Assembly: GCA_963669155.1 (NCBI GenBank)
Contig: OZ022589.1
Coordinates: 13,952,741 to 14,016,740, forward strand
Source: Arbacia lixula
Lineage: Eukaryota > Echinodermata > Echinoidea > Arbacioida > Arbaciidae
DNA length: 64,000 nucleotides
Direction of reading: 5' to 3'
Part shown: positions 47,010 through 58,579 of the stretch, piece by piece
How positions within the stretch are numbered: the stretch's first letter is position 1
How the letters are laid out: each line of letters starts with the position of its first letter
Notes under the pieces: generated by a model
What the model saw: the letters and a program-made list of their open reading frames with translations, nothing else
Databases searched by the model: none
Told to the model about the DNA's origin: nothing
Translations under genes and position numbers: made by a program

Positions 47010-47622
47010 AGAGAAACTGCAGTCCAGAATTAAAAAAGCTAACGATAGAAGTAGAAAAATCTGAGAAGCCGAGCAAAAAAAAGTTTGAGGATAATCGGAC
47101 AACTAATAAGAAAGTTATGAATGTTTGACATACATTGCACGCAAATTGACAGGTTGAGAGCATACTATCACTAAAAATATAACCATACATTGTATAAGGC
47201 AATGCAGCTTCTTACAGAACTGAAAATGATATTGATATCATTAAAGCAAAGCACGTAAATTAAAAGCAGGACAGTGCGCCTATGACATTAGAGTCTTATG
47301 AATAAGTTGCCAATTTACCTCCCCAAATGTCACTCTTTGTATCATTAAAATGCATGAATGCATAATTTGGCATATCGTTCATGAGGCTATGATGTCAAAG
47401 ACACACTTTCATGCCCTTACTTTGCATGCTTTAAAAATATAAATTCTGTCAGAAAATGATCCCCATTTTAAGTGCTACCAAAATGTCAATGTTTGCATCA
47501 TCAAAACATTCTTTACTTTGATAGTAGTTAACCGATTTTCCTCAAACAGGCTTTGCTCTACTTCTCAGCTTTTTCTGCTTCTATTGTAAAGAATTTATTT
47601 CTAGACTGGAATTCCTCTTTAA
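47006..47622. mobile_element. TTAA MITE, 617 bp, abutting the 1.59-kb transposon
   Basis: The left end TTAA-AGAGAAACTGCAGTCCAGAA is mirrored by TCTAGACTGGAATTCCTCT-TTAA. Inner arms also pair (GCTGAGAAGTAGAGC vs AGTAGAAAAATCTGAGAAG, diverged; ACTTTCTTATTA-type words). Its left TTAA (47006-47009) is also the right TTAA of the neighbouring transposon. No ORF. Confidence 0.75.
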
Positions 47623-47743
47623 AGATGTTTGAAAGTTTTATTCAATAGCCCTGAACCATGCTTGAAGTGTACTGGTCCATTAGAAATATGTGTACAAACA
47701 TGCTAAATATGCTAAAATTTACTTTAAAAACAAAACAAAAATG

Positions 47744-48119
47744 TGAAAGGGAATATATACTGTGCTGGGAAGACAAAAAGTCTTCAAAAGGGTGATCATG
47801 AGCAATCTTCTTACAACTGGTCTTAAATTCATGTATTGTCCATTTTAGAACCTTGCTGAAAGTTATTTACCCTCAAATGATCCACATTTGGAAAAATTAT
47901 TGATTAAATCACAAATCCTCAAATTGTCCGGCTCGAACATTTTCAGGACTTGTGATTTAATCACCAATGACAGTAATTGTGGATCATTTGAGGGCAAATA
48001 ACTTTCAGCAAGGTTCTAAGATGGACAATACATGAATTTAAGACCATTGGCAAGAAGATTGCTCACGATCACCTTTTTGAAGGCTTTTTGTCATTCCCAG
48101 TACGGTATATTCCCTTTAA
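47744..48119. mobile_element. Family B palindromic MITE, copy 3 (376 bp)
   Basis: GTGAAAGGGAATATATACTG mirrored by CAGTACGGTATATTCCCT-TTAA. The left TTAA has decayed. The inner arms match copies 1 and 2. Confidence 0.85.
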
Positions 48120-48289
48120 CTATACAGTACAAATCCTAGGAGTTAGAGCATGCATGGATATCGCTCCTCTTTAATCAAAATCGCCAAGGCAACACACGCT
48201 CTACTTGAGATACAATGTAATTTGTGAAAATCCAAAGGCCATTACTAGATCAGACAAACTGGACCATCTGCTGTCTTGATGTTCACTGA

Positions 48290-48356
48290 CATGGCCTTGA
48301 ACCCCTGCCCTTCGTAATTAAGCGTCTGTCATCGACCACTGAACCACATGCAGGTT
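48290..48356 (-). repeat. tRNA-derived (SINE-like) remnant
   Basis: On the minus strand, TGTGGTTCAGTGGTCGATGA resembles a D-arm/A box, GACGCTTAATTACGAAGG an anticodon arm, and GCAGGGGTTCAAGGCC a T-arm/B box (GGTTCAANNCC). Order and spacing fit a tRNA-like head. The 5' acceptor stem does not pair well, so this is more likely a SINE head or tRNA pseudogene than a working tRNA. Confidence 0.5.
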
Positions 48357-48479
48357 CAGTGCGAGAAAATGTCAGGGTTCAATTTTCAGCTGATCCTGTT
48401 CAAACAAGGAATGCCCATTGAGTCAACACACATCTTCACCATACATGTATGTCTGTGTACGTAGTCAGAACTCTGAGGC

Positions 48480-48740
48480 TGGGTGAGGCCTCATGTTTGT
48501 GCATACTGCAAAGTTTAAAGACAGGATTGCCCGTTTGCAGGCAAATCAATAACATTTTCTTAAAGATCATAGAAAATGCAAGGAAATACTGTACAAGAAC
48601 TTCCCATGCAATATTAGAGGAGGACACTGACTTTGAGCTTTCATGTATTTGATGTTTACACTGTGAGTAGGTTTTGGGCGGGTTGTCCAATATCTCTAGA
48701 GTTCCTTTAGCCTAGAGACAGAGACCACATATCCTGGAAT
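48480..48740 (-). repeat. Dispersed repeat R, inverted partial copy
   Basis: GTAGGTTTTGGGCGGGTTGTC and TTAGCCTAGAGACAGAGAC are reverse complements of the GACCCGCCC and GTCTCTAG blocks of copies 1 and 2. Confidence 0.5.
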
Positions 48741-48750
48741 CATCTCCAAA

Positions 48751-49181
48751 GGTGCGTCTTCATTAACCCGATCAGACGAAATAGCGAGCTATTTTTCCTG
48801 ATCCGGGGAACTAGCCTGAAGTTGCAATCGCGTCTTCATTAGCTCGAAACTCGGGATACGTAAGCTCGAGCTCGGGTTGCATAAATTATCCTGAGTTTCA
48901 CACATACCAGCAGTGTGCGACGGGAATAGGCCATGACTGCATGGCTTTGCTTGTGAGCTTGCATTCATGCACGTGTAAAAACCTATTACGTAAACAATGC
49001 CTCGTGGGCACTGATGCATGCCGGGATCGAGAAATTTTCAGGCTAATGAAGACGCTCCGGTTCATAGCTCGAGCTATTTCGCGAACTACATGTAGCTCGA
49101 GCTAGCTCCATCTAGCCCAAGATTTCTTGGAAAATTTTCTCGACCAAATAGCTCGCTATTTTGCCTGATCTGGCGAATGAA
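48751..49181. mobile_element. MITE with GTCTTCATTAGC ends, copy 1
   Basis: The left end GGTGCGTCTTCATTAACCCG and inner AGGCTAATGAAGACGCTCC, GCGAATGAAGATATAT give inverted terminal motifs. The body is rich in AGCTCGAGCT. Homologous over its length to 54414-54958 (shared GCAATATCATCTTCATTAGC / GCAATCGCGTCTTCATTAGC and GATGCATGC-GGGATCGAGAAA). Confidence 0.75.
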
Positions 49182-49531
49182 GATATATCGACCAAAAATC
49201 TCATTTATCACATTACTACTGTACACATATCGTCAGCATTTTTATGAAAATTCAATCATTTGTGCTGTGTGCTGTACGGATTTGATAGTTCGTAAAAATG
49301 CTTATGATATGTACCTTAAAAACGCTCTGCAAAATGCTCATTGTAAACACGCACAGTTATGGGAACATCATCACACATATGAACTGTAGGGGATTCATGG
49401 TAAACATGACAACACAGGTCACCACAATAGCACGTGACAACCTTGGACTTAAAAGGGGAACAATACTGGAGCTCAGATAGGAAAAGTGTCCCCCTCCACC
49501 CCTCTTGGCAAAGTAATCAAGCATCACCTAC

Positions 49532-50114
49532 CTCTAGTTTCCGGGGCCTTTCCGGTTCATAGCCGAGGTCTGGGCCCATGGGCATCTGCCCCCGGTCGGG
49601 CGAAAGCGCCCCTCCATTATGCCTCACCATGTCTGGCGGGGGTAGCTCCCCCACCCCACCTACCACCACTCCACCCCCGCCCCCACCACCTCCACCACCT
49701 CCAATGCCCGCCCCTGGAGGGGGTTTCCCCACCCCATCGGGGGCGGGGGAGCTGGTAGGGGGTGGGGCGTGGGGGGAGTGGGGATGCTGGTGGGGGGTAG
49801 CTAACTGTGGTGGCGGCTGGTTACTCATGTTTTTTATCGCTCCTGCGTTCGTGCCGTCACAACTTCAATCAAAGTTCCAATCGTTTACAAATCTCGCACA
49901 CCACGACTAGAGGTGGACAAAGCCTATCCCTGCGTACACAACGGCTAAGAATCAGCAGTGAAACATTACCAGGGGCCTCCACACAAAGTTGTTGGTAAAG
50001 GCATATTTCAGTCCCATTTGATTCCGATGACCAGAGCGTGCTTCTTGTCACTGGAGGCCCTCAACTTGAACGGGTGGAATTATAATCCAGTATATCCTTA
50101 GGACTGGCATGGAT
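49532..50114 (-). CDS. First coding exon of an unidentified - strand gene (Pro/Gly-rich N-terminus)
   Basis: The exon is bounded by a strong acceptor (minus-strand TTTTCCCCCTTTTTAG before 50114) and a donor GTAGGT after 49532. It holds a 5' UTR and then an ORF from ATG 49828 to 49532: 99 codons, MSNQPPPQLATPHQHPHSPH..., a Pro/Ser tract, a Gly run of about 11 residues, then LPPPDMVRHNGGALSP and GYEPERPRKLE at the donor in phase 0. Codons are GC-rich, unlike the surrounding DNA, and the frame stays open through the whole exon. The basic PERPRKLE could be part of a nuclear signal. Such low-complexity N-termini occur in many nuclear and RNA-binding proteins, so I do not name it. The next exon, leftward, was not found in the window. 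Confidence 0.6.
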
Positions 50115-51599
50115 CTAAAAAGGGGGAAAATGCAGAAAATTGATTAACAGAAGATACATAAAAATACAGGCTGTAATCAGACCCTTTGTTTTCTTCAACA
50201 TTCCTTTGCCTTTGTCAATTTAACCTTCTTCTCTTTTAATCTTTTCTCCTGTTCTCCTCCGTTTTATATTCACCTTTCTTACACTCTCCACTTCCCCTGC
50301 TTCTTTCTATTTTCCTTTCCTTTTTATTATTTCCTCCCTTCCCCTCTTCCTATCCTTTGATTGTTTCTCCTGTTCTTTAAGATTTGTTCCCTTCATCTTC
50401 TCCTCCTTTCCCATCTCTTCCCTTGCTAACATTTACAAGTATGTAACATTAAATTGAGTAAATGCATACAACAACAAAGGTATCACTATCAAAATAAAAG
50501 TCATGAATCTTGTGACTTTAGGGTGCACTCTTTAAATTGACTTTAAAGACATGTCGGAGCATGAACGGTTCATTAGAGAAGTAATTATTTTATGCACTGG
50601 TATGGGATATCAATTGCCTTTGTTTGCGACAATAAAGACAGAATTCAAAGTTCATTTGTGTTCTGTTGTCATTCATAGAATAAGGTCACCACTGATCAAG
50701 TTGAATTTTGACTCGACTCACATGGAATAGCTTTATCTGTCTTAGTTGGGATGACTGTCAACAAAGCAGAACAATCAATATTCAATGTTAAATATACATG
50801 TAGGTGCAAAGTACAATTTCAGTGTATGACAGGGAGTTCACAATGGACATGTTGTTATGCTACCACCACACCCACTAAAGGATAACTAAGCACCATCATC
50901 AGCGCAGTGAAAAGCACATTTTCCTGATCCCTGAACGGAAGTGAGCATGAGCAGAGAGAAGCTGGCTCTTTGGATAATGAAGAGAGGAGAAATATTCAAA
51001 ATGCTCCAAAAATACATGTACACTGTATCTTTGCTTATTTCACAAATCTTTATCTGCTCAAAAGCACTCCAAAAAATTGCATAAGTGCAGTCAAAAAGGG
51101 ACTCCCCTCCCCCTCCCCCTTCATCCTCAAAACATACACCCCCTCTTTCCACCACCACCACCCCCTCCATAAGGTAACAAATGGTCCACTTACGCTACAT
51201 AAAAAAATATATCTGTAAATACTTAAACAAAAAAAAACAAAAGCAGCATAAGAATCAGTTTCAATTGGTCCTTTCAAATATTCAGCATATGAAGTCTTAA
51301 ACATACAGAATAAATGAAAAACTAACCACTTTTAATCACGGAAGAGGTTTAAGGTACAGTGTACATCATGTGTAAAGTCCTGGAAGGACTGAGATCAGAA
51401 AAAGTGGATAGAATTGGAGTGAATTGAATAGGCGAGAAAGTGTAGATTTGAAAGAAGTAATCTTTTGAATCTTTTTAATAAAGACAGAATTCTTAGATGT
51501 GCTTCCCTCTTTCTTCTCATATTCATTGAAATTGACCCATCCTTATGGGTTTAATGGTGATAAGTGATCATTGATGAGTATTTAGTCCTCTTTGTGACC
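50115..51599 (-). other. Putative intron of the - strand gene, with pyrimidine tract
   Basis: The 50200-50425 stretch is C/T-rich low complexity. C/CT-rich CCACCACCACCCCCT lies at about 51151. No exon recognised. Confidence 0.4.
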
Positions 51600-51930
51600 T
51601 AGAGGGACGATTCCCAGTCAAACCTGCCTGTAAAGACTACCCTACGGGAAAAAGAAGAAAGGACCTTTATGAAAAGGTGATCTTTTGACATAAAAAGTGC
51701 AAAATGTATACTTTTGTGCAAACTGTTTGATATTTGAAGCAATAGTCCCTGTTGCAGCTTGCACAAATACATGTAGCTAGACTGGAATGGACAGCTCATG
51801 CAAGATTCAAGTTGAGTATATGGTCTTTATACACAGGTGGTCTCTATATAGAGGTGGTTTATTGTAGACACGTAGTCCTTATAATATGCAAATGATCTTT
51901 ACGGTGAAGTAGACTTTGTAGACAGGTTTG
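51600..51930. repeat. GGTCTTTA-CAGGTGG repeat, inverted relative of 10870-11035
   Basis: Words such as GGTCTTTATACACAGGTGG, TCTCTATATAGAGGTGG and TAGACAGGTTTGCCTGTACA match (inverted) the AAAGACCACCTG words in the IGF2BP intron. Confidence 0.45.
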
Positions 51931-52411
51931 CCTGTACAGTATATCACTATAAAAAGGCCTATTCAGTGCGCTAAAGATACATGTACACCCGCCCACCTAG
52001 CCACACCCACTTTTGCAAAGACAGACAGGTACCTGTTTAAATCCCCCAGACCTTTGCATTGTACTCAGTCACACTACTCTTCAATTCCCCTTTCTCTTGC
52101 TCTCTATAAGGTAACCCCCACTCCCCCCCTCCTTTGAAAGGCCTCTGCAAATAAGTCAATAGAAAAGGGTAGGGATTAGCCCCCATTGTAGAAGAGGGGG
52201 GATCTCCTATTGTAGCTATTGATTAACACTTAAGGTCAGTCAGCTCTTCAAAGGGTTTTGGGAGCTTAATTCGCCAGCTCGGAACAATAGAGACAAAGGC
52301 GTCGGCCTTGAGAGAGGAAATATTCCACATACCTGGAGTTTTTATGCAGAATATGTGGAGCGTGAGCTGACCAAATTTAGCAGAATAATTTCAATATCTA
52401 GGATGACTGAA
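51931..52411. other. Unassigned sequence
   Basis: No gene or repeat family recognised. Confidence 0.4.
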
Positions 52412-53075
52412 GGTGCTCTGAGCTTACGATGTAGTATCTATATGATCCAAGCGGCTACTATACTGTACACTTGAGTTGCCCAAACCAGGCACATACTCTT
52501 TTGTTAGCCCCTCCCCCGCCCCTTCCTCTCCACTCCTGGGTTTGTCATAACTCTACTAACATTAGTTTAAAGCTTACTTCTTCTACAAATACAAAGTTAA
52601 AGCTATAAACCAAAGCCCAAACCCATTTGATTTCAAATACAGATTTGGTGCTCCGAGTTTACAATGTAGAAAATCCAAGGGGCTAACAGATTCACCCAAA
52701 CCACCTATTTGTCACTTCTCCACTTACATTAGGTTACAGATCATTTCTTCAACAAAAACAAAGTCAAAACTACAGTTACAGTTTCTGAAAAAAAAAACAT
52801 TAAAAAAAAACCCAAACCCATCTGATGTAGAAAATCCAAGGGGCTTAAATACACTAGAGTCACCCAAAACCAGGCACATAAATGTACACTGTGCACTTTC
52901 ATCAGCTCCCCCCCCCCCCCCTCACCCCACCCCTATCCTCTTCTTTCACGGTGGGTTTGTCAAGATTTATTCCACTAACATTAGTTTAAGTCTCACTCCT
53001 CTGCAGATGAAAAGTCAAAACTACAGTTACAGTATTTATAAAGAAAATGACCCAAAGGCCAAACCCTAATACTGA
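52412..53075. repeat. Imperfect tandem repeat, three units of about 160-235 bp
   Basis: Units start near GATGTAGTATCTATATGATCC (52428), AATGTAGAAAATCCAAGG (52663) and GATGTAGAAAATCCAAGG (52824). Shared later blocks are CACCCAAAACCAGGCACATA, a C-rich run, GGGTTTGTCA, CTAACATTAGTTTAA and AAAGTCAAAACTACAGTTAC. C-runs vary between units. Confidence 0.75.
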
Positions 53076-53794
53076 CCTTGATCATAGAGGTGTGTATTTC
53101 CTTATAAGTTTTCACAGCGTAACTCTTGCAAAGAAACTATTGATGCATTTTAGTTTTATATTGTACAGTCGTTGTTTTTTATTGCTTAAAGACTATCCAA
53201 ATGAGAAAAAAAAAGTGTGAGAGGTACATGTACTGTAGGAATGTATGAGGACATGGGACAGGTTAACAAGTAGCAACCAAGCATTTAAAAAGAAGCAATA
53301 GCGTTGATATGAGAGGGGAACTATTTCATGCTCCCCCCCCCCCTCCCCGACCCCACCCCACCCTCCCTGTCCTCCATTTTCAAAACTTCCAAGTTTTTTT
53401 TTCAACTTTCAGGTTTGGGTTTTCTTTTTCATTACTGATCATACTGTACCTGGTTGATACCTTTCACATGCAATCTACATGTATATCTAGTCTGCAAGCA
53501 CAGACACTGTTGTGACAGCACCTCGCAACATGTGAGATACATGTAAGACGACAGCCTGACTTGCTGATTGTGGCTACTTCTGGGGAAGGAAGGGGGGATC
53601 TGCATTCAAAATGATAGCTAGACTATTTTCAGACTCATTAATTCAAGCTCACCAATTGACAAGGGTAGGACATACAAGGGTATGTATATGTAGACTAGTA
53701 CAGTGTACATGTTATTCTAAGAGCACACACATGGAACATACTGTGCACGTATCAAATCACATCATGTTCAATTGGTACAGCACATCCATGTCCA
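53076..53794. other. Unassigned sequence before the gap
   Basis: A C-run lies at about 53333-53342. No gene supported. Confidence 0.4.
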
Positions 53795-53994
53795 NNNNNN
53801 NNNNNNNNNNNNNNNNNNNNNNNNNNNNNNNNNNNNNNNNNNNNNNNNNNNNNNNNNNNNNNNNNNNNNNNNNNNNNNNNNNNNNNNNNNNNNNNNNNNN
53901 NNNNNNNNNNNNNNNNNNNNNNNNNNNNNNNNNNNNNNNNNNNNNNNNNNNNNNNNNNNNNNNNNNNNNNNNNNNNNNNNNNNNNNNNNNNNNN
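53795..53994. other. Assembly gap (200 N)
   Basis: Exactly 200 N. True size unknown. Confidence 0.95.
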
Positions 53995-54413
53995 GTCTGC
54001 CACAATATGGCAAGGAGGTAACCAGCCTCGGCTTCAGGCTGTGGGCTTCTTTTTCTGCTGCTGCTACATGTATGCTGCAATTACAACTACATACATGTAG
54101 TATGTACATGTATGTCTGAACATGTAGACTAGAGTTCAGTGTCTCTGTCTCAGGGTATGAGGTGTCATGAAAAGGGGAAGGGGGGTTGAGGGGGGTTGAG
54201 GGGGGTAGCAGGAAGGGTGCATATCCTACGGTCCAGATTTACATGTCGTTGTGATTGATTACTCTATGTAATGGAGAAGAAGGAAAAAAAGCCATAGCCT
54301 TGATCCTAGGCTAACTATAACTTGACATGATTTGATAAGTATACTACTTGAAGCATACAACGTACAATGTACACAGACACACATAAATAAGTGTAAAAGT
54401 CTTTTAACATGTA
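53995..54413. other. Unassigned sequence after the gap
   Basis: TACATGTA words at 54065-54125 and a (GGGGGGTTGA)n-like run at about 54180-54207. No gene. Confidence 0.4.
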
Positions 54414-54958
54414 GTGGCGTCTTCATTAGCCTGATCAAACAAAATTGAGAGCTAGTTTGCTGATACCGGGACTGGCCTGAAGTTGCAATATCATCTTCAT
54501 TAGCTCAAAACTTGGATATGTACAGTGTATGCTCGAGCTTGGATGCAATAAATTTATCCTGATATTCGCACATGCGCAGTGTGCAATGGAAATAGGCCAA
54601 TAACGCATGGATACAGTTGTGAGCATGCATTCACGTGAGCATGCACGTTAAAATGTAACGTAAACAATGCATCAGTGCGTGCTGATGCATGCTGGGATCG
54701 AGAAAATTTTCAGGCTAATGAAGATGCTCCACGAAACAGCAAGCTAGCTCAAGCTACTGTACATGTACATGTACGTAGTTCGCGAGCTAGCTCGTTATTT
54801 GGCCATCTAGCCCAAGATTTCTTCAGAAATTTTCTCGACCAAATAGTTCCTGATCTGGCTAATGAAGACACAAACAGCTCTATTTCGTGATCTAGCGTGG
54901 CTATCCCGATCAGAACGAGCTAGCTATTTCGCAACATCAGGCTAATGAAGACACCCCT
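54414..54958. mobile_element. MITE with GTCTTCATTAGCCTGATC ends, copy 2 (545 bp)
   Basis: The left GCGTCTTCATTAGCCTGATC is mirrored by AACATCAGGCTAATGAAGACAC on the right. Additional inner CTGGCTAATGAAGACAC copies mean the right arm is partly duplicated relative to 48751-49181. AGCTAGCTCG-rich. Non-coding. Confidence 0.8.
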
Positions 54959-55351
54959 TATGAGGTATAATTCAACACACTCACTAATCTACATACATGT
55001 ATTGTACATGTACTTCATGTCACATAGCAATCTTCTCAGTTCTAGGTAACTCTCCCTTCCTGTCTTAAAGCTACAGACTGAAGCTATCTTCTTACATTTA
55101 TTGATGCCATATATTCTGAACATATGATTATGGATTGAAACATTATATGATCATATCATACATATTTGATGTAGAAATATGATCATTATCATGATATCAT
55201 GTCAATGTTGTACAGTAAGCCTAACTTTTTTAGCTGGGGCTGCTGATCAGATTTTATATATATATTTGAATAAATTCAAAGACCAAATACGAGCTATATT
55301 GATTGTGTACAAAAACAGATTGCCCACTGCCCACTCCAGCCAACTGCATAT
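54959..55351. other. Unassigned sequence
   Basis: Tandem ATCATATG/ATGATCAT words (55120-55200). No gene. Confidence 0.4.
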
Positions 55352-55634
55352 ATGGGCCCGTAACTAAACCTGGAGCAACTTTATGGGACAAATTACAAAA
55401 CGACATAAAACGCTACTATTGATTCAAGATAATTGATTTTGTCCTCGGAATAACGATGGTTTATTGAGTTTGTCGACGTAATAATTACAGCAAATAATTG
55501 AAATTCACCCACTGTTGTGATTCTGTGATGAAAATCAATTACTTTGTAACAGCATGGGATGATTTATTTGCACCCCATGAAGTGTCTATGTTTAGTATGC
55601 AGTTTAAGTTCAACCATCATTATAAGGAAGGCCC
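55352..55634. mobile_element. Inverted copy of the GGCCCGTATTCAC repeat
   Basis: GGCCCGTAACTAAACCTGGA and ATTGATTTTGTCCTCGGAAT are reverse complements of blocks in 40978-41280. It ends AAGGAAGGCCC. Confidence 0.65.
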
Positions 55635-55643
55635 ATAGCAGAC

Positions 55644-55890
55644 TGCCCTACTCTGACAAAAGGAAGCAACATACAAAAGATACTTTTCTTGTAAATGAGC
55701 AAAATGGGTCTTTCACTTGCATAGGCATTAGTGCAACACCATATCATACTAGATTGAATATCTCGCAGCGAGATGAATATTTCTTGTCCAGATTTTGGCC
55801 GTATGTAGGGAATGCTGGGTACAATCTAAGAATACCAATAACCCAAATTTAAGTGATTTGTCACTTGCTTCCTTTTGTCAGAGTAGGGCA
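55644..55890. mobile_element. MITE with 26-bp ends TGCCCTACTCTGACAAAAGG...
   Basis: The 26 bases from 55644 are the exact reverse complement of those ending 55890 (CTTCCTTTTGTCAGAGTAGG plus flanks). It is 247 bp, ends at once after the preceding repeat, and its open frame of 97 codons is not convincing. Confidence 0.8.
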
Positions 55891-57108
55891 GCATACACCT
55901 CATTGTTATGAAACCTACATGTACTTTTAGTCTTATAATCTTACCCTTCCTGTGTCATCAAAATGCTGCTCAATGAGATACAATGTCATTCGCAATGTGT
56001 CAATGACAAACATAATTGCATTAAGCAATCATTATCTTACCCCCATCCCCCCCCCCTAAACCCCTCACCTCCCCCCCCCCCTCTACTCCCTGCCCCCCCC
56101 CCTTTCCCCCTCCCTTCCCCCACCCCCCTCCCCCAATGCGCATGTAACACACATGAACCTACATGTAACATCCATGTGACCCACTTGAGCATATAGATCC
56201 GTGGTGTGCATGTGAATTGGAAGCCTGCAAGCCAGTCAAACATGCCTGTATTAATGTTGCCTGGCTAACGGTGCACGCTTGTACACTGCATATGTGCATG
56301 TTCCCACTAGAACATTGTACACTCAGTATGTTCAGCATACATACAGTTCATGGATGTGACCTTCATCCACTTACATAATGATATATTAATCATATTCCCT
56401 GGTTTAGCATTTAACCCTTGCAGTGGCAGATTTTGAGACTGCTCTATGGGATTTGTGTGTGTTGGTGGTGCCGAAAATGTGACCGAGGTGCGTAGAGACT
56501 TAATCAGCTTGTTATCAGCTCGACTCTACAGATATATATAGGGGTCCCCTGCAATATTGGATCATTAAGATATCTGTATGGTGTGTGGGCCAGTGTGGGT
56601 AAGATACTAGGCTGGTGTCAGCAGCAGTATTAGTATGTAAGGAGCAGACTGGCTAGCATGGAAAAGGTCAATTATGGGGCATGTTCTTGAGGGTACATGC
56701 ACTATACACACTATCTATGGGACAGCCTTCTACTAAACTGTGCAAACATTCAGCATGGGACACATCTCAGCTGATACTACATGTAATGCACTAGTGCATA
56801 GTGTGCTGGAGTGTCAGTGCCTCAATCGCTTCATATAAATTCAACATGAACAGGTGATAGCGTATAATGTGTATGCCTGTTATGCCTTCTTCGGATTATA
56901 AATTAGACATGAAGGTCTACAGCATAGCTGACTTAGATGCATAGCTCCAGCAATATAATCAGGCCAAAGAAAAATTCTTTATTCATGTTGTCTCCCCCCA
57001 CCCCCACTTCCTTATACACACACCACCACATTGCTTAGAATGGTTAACCAATAGTCATATCAACCTAATATTGTTTTTTTTTTTATAGTTTTTCTTTGGA
57101 AATACTTT

Positions 57109-57110
<2 letters not shown>
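55891..57110. other. Unassigned sequence with C-rich stretch
   Basis: 56040-56135 is C-rich (several C9-C11 runs). The remainder is complex but unrecognised. Confidence 0.4.
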
Positions 57111-57146
<36 letters not shown>

Positions 57147-57164
57147 GGGGGGGGGGGGGGGGGG
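57111..57164. repeat. T35-G19 homopolymer junction
   Basis: Thirty-five T followed directly by nineteen G. A smaller T/G11 junction is at 5390-5416. Confidence 0.9.
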
Positions 57165-58579
57165 CAGGAAATAGGGGAGATATCCCTAATCAACATTTTA
57201 TGCCCCTGCCCCCACCAAATCTATTTGGTAGACTGCTGGTAACGGCATAATAATTTGTGTGCATCTCTGCGGAACAATGTATGTGTAGATATCTAGTATC
57301 ATAGATACTAGATAAATAGCAAACGTAATTATCTATAAATTACTGGGCAATCAGTTACATGTAGATCTGAATTACCATTCAAGCACAAGTACAGAAATAC
57401 TCCCTATCTATTTATCCAACATGCTAACCACCAACGTACTAGCCTGAAAAAGCAACTACATGTATATTGTAATGCCATATGAATTGCCCCAATATACACT
57501 TTGAAATAAAGACATGCAAAGTAAACGGTATGTTCAATAGTGAAAAACAGTTATAATTTTCACAAGTTTTTAGTATTAATGGTAACTTCATTCTTCATTC
57601 ATTTCATTCTTCATTGCTTGTCAAAGTGCATGTTTCAGGCCTACTTTACATAGCCTAAGTCTACAAGCACATAAACTTGAGATTATTTTAGATGTAGCTG
57701 TATGATAAAATCATGCATATGTTCACTAGCAGGTGTACTTTATTATCTATGTCTTGCGGATATACATTTTTAAGTGACAATTTTTATGACATATGTGTAC
57801 ATCAAAGAAGATTGTATGCACAGCCCTTAGGCAGGAGCTGTTTTTGGAACTAAGAAGTTGAAATTCTTGTTTGTTTCATGGGATGCAATTATATTGAAAT
57901 CTACATCAACCCTTTCCATGCCAGAAAAACTTAGTCTCTATGGGATTTATGTGCATTAATGGTCACAAAATACACACATGGCTCAAAGGGAGTTAACACA
58001 TTGGTCTTCATTCTCTGTACAGGAGGAATGGAGAAGGATGGGCACTTAGTCTGTGTGTCTATCAAGAAATTTTGAATTTGGTATTCCTTCAAAATATTAA
58101 AAAGGGTATTTCATGTTTTTAACAGAACTTGCATTGGCAATGATGGCAAGGTTCATTTATAACAATATAATACAATAGTTGTGGAATGTATTGTCGATCC
58201 ACTACCATCTTAAAACAACCTCAAAGAGGAGGTTTATCATGCATGTGGGGCACTTGTATTCTTTACAATCAACATTTTCTACCCTACCTCACCCTCTCTA
58301 ATCCCTTCTTCCCTTACAACATAATTTTATGAAATGCACACACTGATTTCACAAATAGATTTCAAAGAAAAATTGAAGACTCAAGAAAATCTTTGCCTAC
58401 TTGCTCCGTCTTGTGACAAAAGTCTATTATGGGGACAACAGAGCATTAGAGGATGTCTGCAGTTGCACATAACCAAAATGATGTTGTCTGCTGCTGAAGT
58501 TTATCAAAAGCCAAGGCAAGACCCTTCACTGTGTACTGGCATAAAGTAGCTTAAAACAGATCTATTGGTCTATTGTGGT
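57165..58579. other. Unassigned sequence
   Basis: No supported gene. A 71-codon open frame (58334-58549) has no recognisable domain and may be part of the adjacent degraded retroelement. Confidence 0.4.

Noticed and set aside
49486-49910. Plus-strand Pro/Gly open frames
   Set aside because: Shadows of the minus-strand exon, which has the splice sites and the better start.
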